From NCBI GenBank assembly GCA_037954665.1, contig JBBMOL010000012.1, positions 8,184,001 to 8,248,000 of the forward strand: a DNA stretch of 64,000 nucleotides, in the 5' to 3' direction. Below the pieces are notes generated by a model that saw nothing but the letters and a program-made list of their open reading frames with translations, searched no databases and had not been told where the DNA came from. The number at the start of each line of letters is the position of its first letter. The first letter of the stretch is position 1. This document shows positions 22,251 to 34,952 of the stretch, piece by piece. The position numbers and the translations under genes are program-made. This DNA comes from Laguncularia racemosa (lineage: Eukaryota; Streptophyta; Magnoliopsida; Myrtales; Combretaceae).

Positions 22251-23720
22251 TCAACTCTTAAGGGAAGGGATAATCAAAGTCTTGATGATTTCATCCACCT
22301 CAGTTGTTGCAATCTCCTCAATGAGGTGAGGTTCAGAAGGCAGCGAAGGATCTTGTAGAGGAGCTAAACTAGGGGAAAGAGGAGGAATAGTGCCCCTAAG
22401 TTAGCCTTAACTTAGGGCTTGGCCTTGATCTTACACCTGTTCATCCTTAGGGTATTGCTCTTGAGGAACATCCTTAAGCACACCCTCACCACCCCTATCC
22501 CCATCATCATCAGCCTTTTCTTCAACACACTCCTTGAGCTCTAATGGCTCATCATAGAAAGAGAGGCAACTAAGCTCATCTTCAGGATGCACCTTCAAGA
22601 TCTTCAACCCAGTCAATTGAATGCCCTTGGTCCACTTGCGATCTTGGAGATCAACCCACTCTTTGCTCCCCATTATCTTGTTGAACACTTCTTTCTCCAT
22701 GGTAATGAGATCAATTTGCTCAGCTGCTCGAGCTTCCAAGTTTAACAAATGAACTAAGTCATGTTCAGCCTTGAGACAGAATTGTTAGATTTCCTTCCAA
22801 AGCCCTCACTTGACCTTTACCTATCTGCTCTCCCTATCACTGAGCTCTTTGCATGCATCTTCAAGCTGCATAACGAGATTTCTATTTTCCTTGGAGATGA
22901 CCCTGCTAGATTGCTTAGCCTCCTTAAACTACAGTGAGAGCTTGACATTCATCCTAGCCACTAACTTTACTCAAGCCCTCAATATGCCTAACTCAACCTC
23001 TATATGCATCTTCAAGTCCTAAAGCTTTATTGCATGGCATTGAGACTCTTCCTAAGCTCTTCTTGCCTCAACTTCTACATCTTTAACTTTCTACAACAAC
23101 ATATAGATGTTGTTAGAAAGCTTATGATACCCATCGTATAATTTTTTGTGCTTTGAAACAAGGAGCTCTTGCTCAAACTTCGATTCTCCTACCTACTTGA
23201 GCTCTACACCCTATAGCTCGAAGATTTTGACTAAGTGGGACAAAAACTACAATGATAAACATGCTAGTTAGCTATTGACAAATTATTATACAAAGATAAT
23301 AGGGAAATTATGCTTAATAAGTACTTACATGATTGAACATTGAGAAGAGCATCCCCTCAAGCCTATCCATGGGCATGCCTCGTAAGGTCCTATCTAGGGT
23401 GGCATCATCCTTCAGCTGTATGCAGCCTCACATGAGCTCTCTACTCTACCTTGTATCCTTAAGGCCCTCATCAGAGCTATATACCTCCCATTGTGATTAA
23501 AAGACATGACCACACTAGGGAGGTGAAGTTAGCTCAATAGTAGATGATACTTGCTTCTTTTTCCTCTCCAAAGTAAGCAATGTTGGTTCTATACCTCCAT
23601 GGTGGATCATTTACACTACAGTGTCTGATTCTATGTCAAGATGAACCACGACATTCTATTCGGCTTGAGGATTGTCCCCGAATGCCTCCATATAGGGTCT
23701 CTTCTTTAATGGTTAAACCA
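22250..23720 (-). pseudogene. R2 antisense ORF, downstream half
   Basis: The minus strand encodes a charged, probably coiled-coil protein (open at 22748-22431, Glu/Lys rich with ELKECVEEKADDDG). It lies antisense between Tat integrase and the expected 3' LTR, as in several Tat elements. The upstream half is at 31899-33270 on the far side of R4. Many stops occur elsewhere. Function of this ORF class is unknown. Confidence 0.55.
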
Positions 23721-25147
23721 TGATAGCATTAGGCAAGTGCACCTATCAATTAATGTAATATAGTGGATTAATTACAAATGTCATCTCACAGATACTATAA
23801 TTACTAATATTAACTAAGACTTTATTATCTAATCGTTAAATTAAAATTTATTGATTAATTAAGAAGTTTTAACTATTTAACTAATAATGGAAAGAAAACA
23901 GATATACTAAATAATTTGAATTAATATTGCAAGAACGCATATCTAGATTTAGTTTTCCCCTAGAATAATATATAACTTATTAGAGATAATTCCAATTTTT
24001 CCTTTAATTTCTTGACCGTAGGAATTCCATAATTAAATTAATATCATTCTCAAGATTATTAATTTCTAACCCTAGGTTGATTAACGGAGATCTCTCTCTA
24101 ATTAAAACCCCTAAGATTACATTATTGATCTTTGAATTCCTTAATTAGGTTTGGTCGTAATTCGAAAGATTTATGTCGTCCTATTTCTAAGATTGCATGC
24201 AACTCTTTTCAATTATACTAGATCTAACTATATAGGTGATTTCTTAATCTACTTACATAATATCAATAATCAAAATTGGTAATCTAGAAATACCAATTTC
24301 ATACAATGAATAACATGCATAATTGAATCAAGAATATAAATAATCTATTGAATAATAACTGAAATAAAATTACATAATAATTTTAGGGTTCTACAAATCC
24401 AGATTCTAGAAGAAATTAAACTAACATTATGAGATGAAATTTGACAATAGAATCAAAATAACTCATAATGGAAAGAAAAACCCTTGTAGAAATTTGTTCT
24501 CGTATTTCTGAAGTGTACGATTTGATCTTCAATATTTTCTAGCTTTGGGGAGTTCTTCTCTTTATTTGCTTAAAACCTCTCTGCTTCCGTCTATCGAAAA
24601 CTCTCTCTCTTTTTTTTTTTTTCCTTTAGGTTTTATATCTGCCTATTTATATTACATAGCTATCGAACTTAACATGACGCTTCAACATGGTCATGTTTAG
24701 GTCGTGTTTAATTAAATCTTTCAAATGCATCCAAATCTAGGGAAGATACGGCTAACATGACCCCAACATGGTCATGTTACTAGGTTGTGTTGCACTAATT
24801 CAACATGGTCGTGTTACATGGCCATATTTGGCTTCAAGTGCTCTAAAAGTTACACGACTACTAACATGATTGTGTTGTTTCCTCGTGTATCTTTATGATT
24901 CTTCTTCAAAATCAACATGATCATGTTAAATGATTGTGTTGATCTTCAAATAGACATAATTTCTTCATTTCAATTTCAAATCAAGTGAACTTGACTCCTT
25001 TTTTTCCTTTGTTGATTAAAGAACGTATTAGAGCCCTAAAATTAAAATATTATTCAATTAGGTAGCATATTTCTTTAAAATTCTTATAATTTCAATGAAT
25101 TTGTCAAAAACTCCTATTCACAAATATATTTTATTAATCATCTATCA
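23721..25147 (-). repeat. R4 3' LTR
   Basis: 1,427 bp; on the minus strand it starts TGATAGATG and ends GCTATCA. It pairs with 30470-31898 (1,429 bp) with many scattered differences. It is preceded (minus) by polypurine tract TATAGGGGAATT. ACATGGTCATGTT-like half palindromes lie at about 24665-24930, upstream of a TATA-like TATAAATAG near 24640. Confidence 0.88.
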
Positions 25148-25160
25148 AATTCCCCTATAC
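25148..25160 (-). other. R4 polypurine tract
   Basis: Minus strand GTATAGGGGAATT abuts the LTR start TGATAG. Confidence 0.75.
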
Positions 25161-25564
25161 TTAGATATTAGTTTGTCCTTAAGCAAATTAATCAATTCAT
25201 AATTTAGGACAAAAAATGTTTATTTAAACTAAAGATTACTTAAGGAAGATTTTCATCACTTCATTTCTTTTACCTCAATACTGTTTTAAATCAACTTGTA
25301 AGTTAATCAGAGTTCAAGAGTTAATCCATATAAGTTAGAGTTTACTTATATCATTTAAACAAATATTCATAAACTTTAAATGAAATCCAACATCAACCAA
25401 TTAAAGGAAAATTATCGATATCTTAACCACTTAGCTATGATATATACACTCTCCTCTTCAATCGTATTAAGCACTATAATTTAAATTAAATGTGTTTATA
25501 ATTACTTATCTCTTGATCATCCCCTTAGTATTGATTTTCGTTAGAGGATTTATTTTCATTATTA

Positions 25565-25595
25565 TTATTTTTTAATTTAATATATATATATATAG
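25565..25595 (+). repeat. Short (TA)n run inside R4
   Basis: Alternating TA tract within the 3' noncoding part of R4. Confidence 0.8.
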
Positions 25596-25689
25596 TCTAA
25601 ACCTAAAAGAAAAAAAATCCTAAAATAATTAATGATTGGTTTGCCTCTTAAGAAGCACTATGGTTAACATCGATAGCTCAATGGGATCG

Positions 25690-26760
25690 AAAATAATTCA
25701 AGGTTCGTCCAAGTGGAGGTGAAACTCCTCCTTGTCCAATTTATCAACTTTGCCTCTAAGGTACAACTTCAATTGCTAACTGTTAACTTTAAACGTTCCC
25801 TTCTTTGAATGTGTTACTTCAACGACCCCATATAGGAAAACTTCTTTAACAATGAACAGACTTGACCATCGAGATTTTAGCTTGCCTAAGAATAATATTA
25901 GGCGAGAATTATAGAGTAAAACATGGTCTCCTTCCTAGAATTGACTTCTTTAACAGATTCTCTGATCATGAAGTTGCTTGGTTCGTTCTTTATATAGCCG
26001 TAAGTTTTCATATGCGGTAGTTATCCATTCCTCAAGTTCGTCCAACTAAACTTTCCTTTTGTTCTTATAGCCTTGAGGTCAAAGTTAACAAGCAAATGGC
26101 ATGCTTTCCCATATACTAGTCTATAAGGGGTAGTGCCTAATGGTGTCTTGTATGCTGTCCTGTTAGCCCATAAGGTGTCATCTAGCTTATCTGACCAATC
26201 CTTCCTATGGTGCTCTATTGTTTTTTTTTTTTCAAAATCCTTTTTAAATCCCTATTGGTAACTTCCACTTGACCACTAGTTTGGCGATGGTAGGGGGTGG
26301 CTATCTTATGATCAACTCCATACCATTTAAGTACTTTCTCGAATTACGTATTATAAAAATGTGTGCCCCTATCACTTATGATAGCCCTAAGAGCACGAAA
26401 TTGGGAAAATAATTTTTTTAGGAATTTGATAACTACCCTAGCATCATTCATAGGTAAGGCTTGAGCTTCTACCCATTTTGACACATAGTTTATAGCTACT
26501 AGAATATATCTATTTCTTGCTGAGTTTGGGAAAGGTCCTATAAGATCAATACCCCAAACATCAAATACTTCACAAACATGAATGTAATTTTGGGGCATTG
26601 CATCATGTTGGGAAACATTACCTGTCCGTTGACATTGATCGCATAATTTTGCATACTTGTGGACGTCTTTGAATAGAGTAAGCTAGAAGAATCCTGATTC
26701 TAAAACTTTGTGAGTGGTTCTATTTGAACAATGATGACCTCCCGTTGGCCCGGTGTGATA
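25690..26760 (-). pseudogene. R4 integrase
   Basis: Open segment 26598-26344 carries DVWGIDLIGPF (first Asp), WVEAQALP, and AIISDRGTHF (second Asp). Just downstream in another frame HRQTSGQVEVT supplies the third Glu, so all three catalytic residues survive in the DNA. The zinc-finger region lies at 26600-26750 and the C-terminal region to about 25690, both broken by stops. Gene order and motifs match Athila integrase. Confidence 0.75.
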
Positions 26761-26999
26761 ATGGTAAAGTATTTGCTAACCTTCTATGTGAGAAACACAT
26801 TTCGTAATAATCTGGTTTGCACAAATTCTAAAGAGATAGGGATCCTCCAAAAAATAGTACTTCAACTCAGCAAAGAATTTCTTCTTTTGTTAACCTGAAA
26901 GCTCTTTAGGGATAATGTGAGCGACTAAATAATTAGCTATACCAACAAACCATGAAGATTCGAGTTCACTTACCTAGGTGGTAGCATACAAGTGTTCCT

Positions 27000-27480
27000 C
27001 AAGAAATGCACCATTAATCTCATTTTTGTTTAGTTTTTCTAAGGTTGGGTTGTTGAGTCTAGATAAATGATCTATTGTGAGATTCTCAACACATTTCTTG
27101 TCTTTGATCTTGATGTCAAATTCTTGAAGTAGTAAGATCCATCAGATAAGTCGTGGTTTAGCATCTGATTTACTCAATAGTATCTTAAAGCAGAATGGTC
27201 AGTATAAATAATGACTTTAGATAGAATCAAATAAAAACGAAAATTTTCAAATGCAAAACTGATAGCTAACAACTCTTTTTCAGTGGTTGTATATTTTTCT
27301 TATGCATTTGTGAGGGTTTTGCTAGCATAGGAAATGGATTGGAAATGTTTATTTTTTCTTTGCCCAAGCATGGCCCCAATCGCAAAAATCATTGGCATTG
27401 TACATTAACTCAAAAGGGAGATTCCAATTGGGGGAAACCATGATAGGGTCATTAGTTAATTTATGCTTAAGGGAATGAAA
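27000..27480 (-). pseudogene. R4 RNase H
   Basis: Weak but ordered homology between RT and integrase on the minus strand, including a segment resembling the IYTDHSALRYLLSK block near 27170-27210 with a stop. Position and spacing support the call more than motif quality. Confidence 0.5.
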
Positions 27481-27489
27481 TGCATCAAT

Positions 27490-28500
27490 GCACTCTTATG
27501 AGAACATAAATGGTACATCACTCTCTAATAACCCAGTCAAAGGCCTAGCTATCTTAGAGAAATCTTTAATAAATCTCCTATAAAACCCCACATGTCCTAA
27601 GAAACTCCTAACGGCCTTAACTAAAGTCAAGGGTGGTAAGTTGGCAATTATTTCAATCTTTGCAGTATCCACTTTAATCCCCTTAGTAGAAACCTTGTGC
27701 CCTAAAACGATTCCTTCTTGCACCATAAAATGGCACTTCTCCCAATTCATGACTAAATTGGTCTCTTCGCATCTCGTCAATACCCTATCCAAATTGAGAA
27801 GGCATTACTCAAAAGAGTCTCCCAACACTGAGAAGTCATCCATGAAGACCTATTATATCCTCGATCAAGTCTTCAAAAATGGCTACCATACACCATTAGA
27901 AGGTTGCCAGAGCGTTACAAAGGCCAAATGGTATTCGTCGATATGCAAAGGTACCATAGGGGGTAGGTAAAGGTGGTCTTTTCCTAGTCTTCTAGGGCAA
28001 TTGGAATTTGAAAGTATCCAGACAAACCATCCAAAAAGCAATAGTGCATATGCTCGGCTAATCTTTCAAGCATTTGGTCTATGAATGGTAGGGGAAAATG
28101 ACCTTTTTGTGTGACATCGTTCAACCTCCTATAATTAATGCACACTCTCTATCTTGTAATCATCTTTGTTGGGATTAGCTCATTCTTCTTGTTTAGAACC
28201 ATAGTCATAACCCCTTTCTTAGGCACAAGCTGTATAGGACTTACCTAAGAACATCGGAAATAGGGTAAATCAAACTTGCATCCATGAGCTTAATTACCTT
28301 ATCCTTGATGCTTCCTTCATATTCGGGTTTAACCTTCTTTGGGGTTGCACAATTGGTTTGAAGTTATCTTCCAATAAGATCTTAAGAGTATAAAAAGAAG
28401 GATTGATTCTTCGAATATTTGATATCTTCCACGCGATAGATCTCTTATGTCCCCTAAGAACTTGTAAGAGCTTTTCTTTTTAATCTATCTCTAAATTAGA
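27490..28500 (-). pseudogene. R4 reverse transcriptase
   Basis: LPVIISSNLE and NPNMKEA-like segments (28530-28310) are the N-terminal Athila RT linker. FMDDFSV at about 27845-27825 is the catalytic YXDD box. VLTRCEETNLVMNWEKCHFM and RSFLGHVGFYRRFIKDFSKIA at 27785-27540 complete the thumb and connection. Stops between these blocks inactivate it. Confidence 0.75.
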
Positions 28501-28999
28501 GGAAATGATTACTGGTAATTTAGAGTCCTTTTCTAGAAAGGCATACTCTAAATAATCAAGTAGTTTTTTAAGCTCTAGCACTAGTGGTTCTTTAATGGAG
28601 GGTTTCAATCTTACTCCCTTTCCTTTATCAATTTCCTCAAATTCCTTTCACCTTTGCATGAACTCATTAACTTCCTATTGAGTTAAAACTTCTGTGTGTA
28701 CAGGGTGTTCTATTGGACTCACCTCACCTTACACTTCATAAGTATGTCTTGCATATAGCTAACAACAGACAAATTAATACTATCAAGAAAATAACATGTT
28801 TTATCTTGATTAAAAGGTTGCTTCAACGCATTTAGAACCATAGGTGGTTCGTTATACTTCTCAATTGTTGTCGTCCCTTTCTTCATCTGATCCTTTTCTA
28901 TTGAATTATCAACTTACAACCCCTTTCTACTCTTAAGGGTCACTACTTGAACTTGTTCTTTAGGGTTCATTTCTATATTCCTAAGCAATGTTCTTAGTT

Positions 29000-30323
29000 G
29001 TCTTTCTGACATCATTTTTGCAAGCTAGCCTACTTAGTTTTCTAGGTTGTGGATAAAGGCTTCTTGATTCCTAAGAGACATCTCCGTGCTCTAGAATTGA
29101 GGGTCAGATGTTTGAATAAATTTAGTTAGAAGCTCTTCTAGACCTGGTTTCTTATCTTGAAGTGGGGGTTAATAGAATCCAGGTGAAGGTGGGTTAAGTG
29201 TGGTTCGTTGTTTATTTTGACCTTGATTGCTCCACGAGAAGTTAAGATGGTTTCTCCACCTAGGGTTATATGTATTGCTATAGGGATTATTTTGGGGCCT
29301 AAAGGGGTTTCCCATGTAATTAGCCTACTTTAATTGATCTTGATCCATAGATCCTCTAGCAACAACATCACCCTGCATCCTTTGAGATTGTTGTGGTGTA
29401 ATTGAAAGCTCATTGATTTTTTGAGTCAAAGTGTCAACTTTACCTGATAATGTTGTCACCACATCTACATCATTTATCCCTACAACTTTATGCCTTATCC
29501 TAATATTTTCCCACTAGTAATTATTCATAGCCATTTCCTCTATTAAGGTTTGGGCTTGCTCATGTGTTTTGGTATTTAATGTGCCTCTAACGGTAATATC
29601 AATCATTTGCCTTATCGATAAATTGAGACCATTATAGAATGTTTGGGTTTGCATCCAAAGTGGGAGACCATGATGCAGACATCTTCTGAACAAATCTTTA
29701 AAGCGCTCCCATGTACCATATAATATCTCATATTCAATATGAGCATAAGTAGAGATATCATTTCTGAGTTTTGCAGTTTTGGCAGGTAAGAAATACTTCT
29801 TAAAAAATTTCTCAGCCATTTCATCCCATGTAGTGATTGATCCTTATAGGAGAGAATTTAACCACTGTTTCGCCTTGCCTCTTAAGGAGAATGGAAATAG
29901 TCTCAAGCATATAGCATCATTACTAACCCCGTTAATTTTAAAGGTGTCACATATTTCCAGAAAACTGGACATGTGACCATTAGGGTCCTCATCCTATAGG
30001 CCATCAAATTGGACAAATTACTTCACCATCTGGATAATGTTTGGTTTGATCTCAAAATTATTCACAACAACTACTGGCCTAGCAATACTTGAGTCGGTCT
30101 TAATAAGTTCAGGTCTTGCATAATCGGACATAGTCCTAATTGCATTTTGGTTCCTGTTATTTTCCATATCGATTGGTTCATTTTCTTCTTCCGTCTTAAC
30201 ATTCAAAGAAGATCCTAGATTTAACTCATCCACTATTTGTTTAATGCTCTTCCTCAAGCCCTTGATGGTTCTCTCAATTTTAGGGTCTATTTCTAGAAGG
30301 CCCGTTGAACTGCTCCTAATCAT
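29000..30323 (-). pseudogene. R4 gag
   Basis: The start is the ATG at 30323 with LLEIDPKIERTIKGLRKS, like R1 and R7. The core Gag domain is open at 29819-29514 (AEKFFKKYFLPAKTAKLRNDI, then YNGLNLSIRQMID). The C-terminal coiled-coil part ending near MSERQLRTLL is at about 29010. Stops and frameshifts separate the blocks. Between it and RT I find no DLGASINLMP-like protease active site. Confidence 0.75.
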
Positions 30324-30445
30324 ACACTACAAAAGAAGACTTTTGAGTTAGTCACCAAGAAGAGTAGCAACTAAGATGAAAGAATGAAATGAAAAGAAAG
30401 AAAATGATTAGATTAATAAAGTATCAAGCATTCTTAATATTGTAG

Positions 30446-30463
30446 TCTCTGGCAATGATGCCA
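30446..30463 (-). other. R4 primer binding site, tRNA-Asp type
   Basis: Minus strand TGGCATCATTGCCAGAGA, a variant of TGGCGCCGTTGCCGGGGA, six bases inside the 5' LTR. Confidence 0.8.
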
Positions 30464-30469
30464 AAAACT

Positions 30470-31898
30470 TGATAGCATTAGGCAAGTGCATCTATCAATT
30501 AATGTAATATAGTGGATTAATTACGAATGTTGTCCCATTGAGACTACAATTACTAATATTAACTAGGACTTTATTATCTAATTATTATCTAATGATCAAA
30601 TTAAAATTTATTAATTAATTAAGAAGTTTTAACTATTTAACTAATAATGGAAAGAAAACAGATATACTAAAGAATTTGAATTAATATTGCAAGAACATGT
30701 ATCTAGATTTAGTTTTCCCCCTAGAATGATATATAACTTATTAGAGATAATTCAAATTTCGCCTTTAATTTCTTGACCGTAGGAATTCCGTAATTAAATT
30801 AATATCTTTTTCAAGATTATTAATTTCTAACCTTAGGTTGATTAACTGAGATCTCTCTTTAATTAAAACCCCTAAATTGCATTATTGATCTTTGAATTCC
30901 TTAATTAAATTTGACTTTATTTCGGATGATTTATGTTGTCTTATCTTTAAGATTGCATGCAACTCTTTTCAATTACGCTAGATCTAATTATATAGGTGAT
31001 TTCTCAATCTACTTACGTAATATCAATAATTAAAATTGATAATCTAGAAACCAATTTCATATAATGAATAACATGTATAATTGAATCAAGAATATAAAGA
31101 ATCCATTGAATAATAACTGAAATAAAATTACATAGTAATTCTAGGGTTCCACAAATCTAGATACTAGAAAAAATTAAACAAACATTATGAGATAAAATTC
31201 GACAATAGAATCAAAATAACTCATAATAGAAAGAAAAACCCTTATAGAAATTTGTTCTTGCACTTCCGAAGTGTATGATTTGATCTTCAATATTCTTTAG
31301 CTTCAAGGAGTTCCTCTCTTTATTTGCTCAAAACCTCTCTCCTTTCGTTTGTCAAAAACTCCATTTTTTTTTCCTTTAGGTTTTATATCTGGCTATTTAT
31401 ATTACTTAGTTGTCAAACTCAACATGACCCTTCAACACGGTCATGTTCAGGTCGTGTTCAATTAAATGTTTCAAATGCATCTAGATCTAGGGAAGTTACA
31501 ACCAACACAACCCCAACACGATCATGTTACCAAGCCGTGTTGCACTAATTTAACATGGTCGTGTTACATGGTCATATTTAGCTTCAAGTGCTCCAAAAGT
31601 TACACGACTACTAACATGGTCGTGTTGTTTCCTCATGTATCTTTCTGATTCTTCTTCAAAATCAACATGACCATGTTAAATGATTATGTTGATCTTCAAA
31701 CACACATAATTTCTTCATTTCAACTTCAAATCTAGTGAAACTTAACTCATTTTCTTCCTTTGTTGATTAAAGAACATATTAGAGCCCTAAAATTAAAATA
31801 TTATTTAATTAGGTAGCATATTTCTTTAAAATTCTTATGATTTCAATGAATTTGCCAAAAACTCTTATTCACAAATATATTCTATTAATCATCTATCA
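30470..31898 (-). repeat. R4 5' LTR
   Basis: 1,429 bp partner of 23721-25147. A TATA-like ATATAAATAGCC (minus) is near 31400. Half palindromes such as ACACGGTCATGTT, ACACGATCATGTT and AACATGGTCGTGTT lie at 31430-31690, upstream in transcription direction. Confidence 0.88.
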
Positions 31899-33270
31899 AA
31901 CCGCTCCATATCCAACCTTCCCCTTCATCTTCCCTCTAGTGGCAAGGTTATTAACAAGACAAGGAAGTGGAGCTTATCTCTCCTTGTCCCTAATTGTATG
32001 AGGGACTTCATGAACCCCACCCCTCCTACCTTCCCCACCCCAACCCCACCACCCCCAAGTGGCTTTATCGCACTAGGTGGTGCTTTTTTACCCTTCTCGG
32101 CTACTTGAGCTGCCTTCCTCCTTACAAGCATCTCAATTGGAATGCTTACCTTGAGTTGCATATTTGAAAAAAATAAAAGATGTTAAACATTTAAGAAATA
32201 AACAATGAAATGAAGAGAGTACCATGCCAAGCAAAGACCTCACCGGTAAACTCATCCTCCCATAAGGCTTAGCTGAATATGATTCTCTGTGGAAGCTCAC
32301 TTCGACACAATTAAAGTCAAAGGTATACCTCTCTCCCCTTCTAAGCTACATTGTTTATAAGCTTCCCATCATATTGGTCCTTATCAACCACCTTAATGGC
32401 ATTCCACAAATCGTTTAGTCTTCTCTGCAACTTAGCCAATATTCTGTTTGTAGTAGCCTTGTCACTTGGACCTAATGAGCATATTGCTAAAGTGCAGATT
32501 ACTTAGTCTACTGTGTCCAAAAGTACATATTAGAATCGTACACCATTGCTAGAAACTTGTTCTTCTACCCTTGCATGGAAACATCTTCCTCCTAGCTCAA
32601 CTGGTTAAGTAATACTAGCTATTGTTCATTCTCTTCAATCCATAAAAATAATGAAGGACTTATGAAGTAGCTCGAATAATGAATTGCTCACACAACGCCT
32701 TAAATACAATCAACAACTGATAGGTGTTTGACATGAGTTGGGTTGGTGAGACTTGGTGGTAGTTGAAAAACTTATTATGAAACTTTATAAATGGAGCTTG
32801 TAACCTGAAATCCATATGCTTTAAGTAAAGGCAGAATTGACAATTGACTGTCAAAGCAACACGATCATCGACTTGTGGTTTTTTATTTTCCAACCATGAG
32901 GTCAAGGCTAGAAGTATTTCCTCACTTTTACGAGCTTCTCATATGACATGAGGTTATGAACCCCACTAGGGGTATTCCCTTCCTCAACTAATGTATATAG
33001 CGGCTATGCCAATTATCGTTCTTCACCATTGTCGATGTGAACATTCTTTGGAATTTGTGTGATTGCCACCACTGCATCAATTTCCCTATCTAAACTTCCA
33101 TTGGACTCCTCAGTCATGCTAGAGTTGCACCAAAAAACCTCTTCTACTGGCATTTATTGGGGGGGGGGGGGGGGGGGGGGGCGTGGGTGGTGTTGTGGAA
33201 TGTCTCTCTCCACTCGATTAGAATAGGTATGGGATGAAGATGAAATCATACTTACATGGTTTGGCTTGAT
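31899..33270 (-). pseudogene. R2 antisense ORF, upstream half, Transposase_28-like
   Basis: The minus strand encodes a proline-rich N-terminus, then at 32905-32660 a segment with LYLKHMDFRLQAPFIKFHNK and VSPTQLMSNTYQLLIVF. This resembles the 'putative gypsy type transposon' domain (Pfam Transposase_28) found in antisense ORFs of Tat elements, in which xLxFPxPxFxxxFL...P.QL.PN.W....F is usual. A later open part at 32161-31925 carries IEMLVRRKAAQVAEKGK and a Gly-rich stretch. It is interrupted by R4 at 31899. Several stops. The molecular role of this family is unknown. Confidence 0.6.
33159..33181 (+). repeat. Run of 23 Gs
   Basis: An uninterrupted G homopolymer within the proline-rich start of the Tat antisense ORF, where CCC codons are expected on the minus strand. 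Length may be affected by sequencing or assembly error. Confidence 0.9.
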
Positions 33271-34074
33271 TTGGAGGAAAAAGTGGATTGACAAAAAAAG
33301 TAATGAAAAGAAGTTATATAAAATTTAAAGGCAATAATCTCTCAACTGCTTATAGAATGGCGAAAGTATGTAAACATTGAAAGTGCTAAGTATATATAAG
33401 TATGGGTATAGAGAACGAAGTGATGGTCACTGAAAGGATGCCATTAAACATCACCCAACTTGATTTTGACATGTAGCCCACCATTCAAATGGACAGTACA
33501 TATCAAGCTAGTGTATGTCTTCTTGCTCGTCTCTTGTTTAATGATGTATCGATAGTTGTATAGTGCATTTAATGGGCATATATTCACGCGACAAAAGATA
33601 AATCAAATTAACGTTTGTTCAAGAGATCCATGACCCTTCACTTTCTGGGCTGTCTAATCAAATCCCTCAACAAAATTACTCCTTAAAGCTTCATAACCTT
33701 TCACGTCGGGTCAGTATAGAAAACTTTTACGATGGTTGATGCACTTTAAGTCACTACTATCCTTGAGCTAACTGCTCCATTTTCCTTGGCACCTCATGTG
33801 TCCTTTATAATATTTAGCATAAGAAGACCCAACCACCTCCAGAACTACAACACAACAATAACTTAATCCTTTAGATTGATGTTATAATACAATATATCTT
33901 CCAATATCTCATCATCCACTTTATCATGGAATGTTTGAGTACTACTATAAACCCTCACTAGACTAGTAACTTTCAATCGTTGAATTTGAGGTCAATGGTG
34001 AAAGTTTGCTTAACTTAATCGGCTAAGCAATGAACTCTTGTTGTCACTTATTAACATGTGGCAACACATGGTGA
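33271..34074. other. Unassigned stretch left of R5
   Basis: About 800 bases between the Tat antisense ORF and the R5 insertion site. No open frame or motif is recognised. By position it could be Tat 3' untranslated or LTR sequence. Confidence 0.4.
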
Positions 34075-34079
34075 AAATG

Positions 34080-34952
34080 TAATGCGCCTTACAATTCCAA
34101 TAGCATACACATCAATACAAATGCGTGATCAATAAATTAATTCCACAATGGTGTGATCAACAACACTCCTTTGAACCCTCATTCATGTGGATTCAAATGG
34201 CAAAGTTACTAAATTGTGATGAGGAACAATGCAATTATATAATAAGCAATGGATAACAATATAAATGAACTCGAATTCCACTCGAATTGTTTGAATCAAA
34301 TCTAAAAATGAGGAACCTTAATTCATGTGAAAGATAATAAATAACACAACCAAATTGTATCTAGATATGATGCACTAGAAAACAATTTGAAGCAACTAGA
34401 GAAAGATTGATATTACTTACAATCTCCTCAAGCTAATCTCGCCACAATTTCACAAATGAATTTGATAAGAGAATTTTCAATGCAAGGACTCTTCCTCATG
34501 GTAAAAGGTGCATATTTTCTTAAGTTTCAAAAGCTCCTTCTAAACCCTACTAAGGAAGCATTTATACTTGCTCCAATTAGGGTAAAAACAATAAAACCAA
34601 ATTACAACAAAACCAACAAATGGACGATTCTCAAACAACAAAATACAATTACAAATAAGCCCTCAAAATGGCTGATTCTTCTCTTCCATGGAACACTTGT
34701 TAGATCGGTACTTCTTTGATTTATGTAGGTTCATGAATAACCCACAAACTGAGCTTTAACAAATTTATCCACCATCTTATAAAAACTGACAAATATACCT
34801 GCTAAAATGCACAGCAAATATGTAATAGAAAAGAAGATACTAAAAAAATATTCTTGGGGTCTTATTGTTCAAAGAGGACCCTCATCGCTAAATTTTGTAA
34901 TCCCTTAGCTCTTGCTCTAGTGATAGGTCCTGTTAGAATTTGATTCCTATCA
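34080..34952 (-). repeat. R5 3' LTR
   Basis: 873 bp, the same length as its partner 57323-58195. On the minus strand it starts TGATAGGAATC; its other end has lost the terminal CA (TA on plus). A minus-strand TATA box lies in AGCAAGTATAAATGCTT near 34555-34575. Confidence 0.9.

Larger units (their letters stand above)
23721..31898 (-). mobile_element. R4: Athila-type Ty3/gypsy element, full length but decayed
   Basis: Paired LTRs flank a minus-strand gag, RT, RNase H and integrase. Target duplication is AACCA (23716-23720) and AACCG (31899-31903). Removing the insert rejoins the Tat antisense ORF. The primer site is tRNA-Asp type. Protein blocks match the Athila lineage (FMDDFSV in RT, DVWGIDLIGPF in integrase). 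No protease core is recognisable between gag and RT. Total 8,178 bp. Confidence 0.88.
3214..34074 (+). mobile_element. R2: ancient Tat-type Ty3/gypsy element, host for the other insertions
   Basis: Scattered plus-strand relics follow the Tat order: gag (3214-3291, 7712-8772), protease (15083-15500), reverse transcriptase (15560-16400), RNase H (16580-17157), integrase (20835-21780), then an antisense ORF (about 33270-31899 and 23720-22250, minus). The gaps are filled by S1, S2 (with R3), S3 and R4. All coding pieces carry many stops, so this is the oldest layer. Neither of its own LTRs could be identified; the right end is set at the R5 insertion point and may extend past 58196. Confidence 0.65.
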
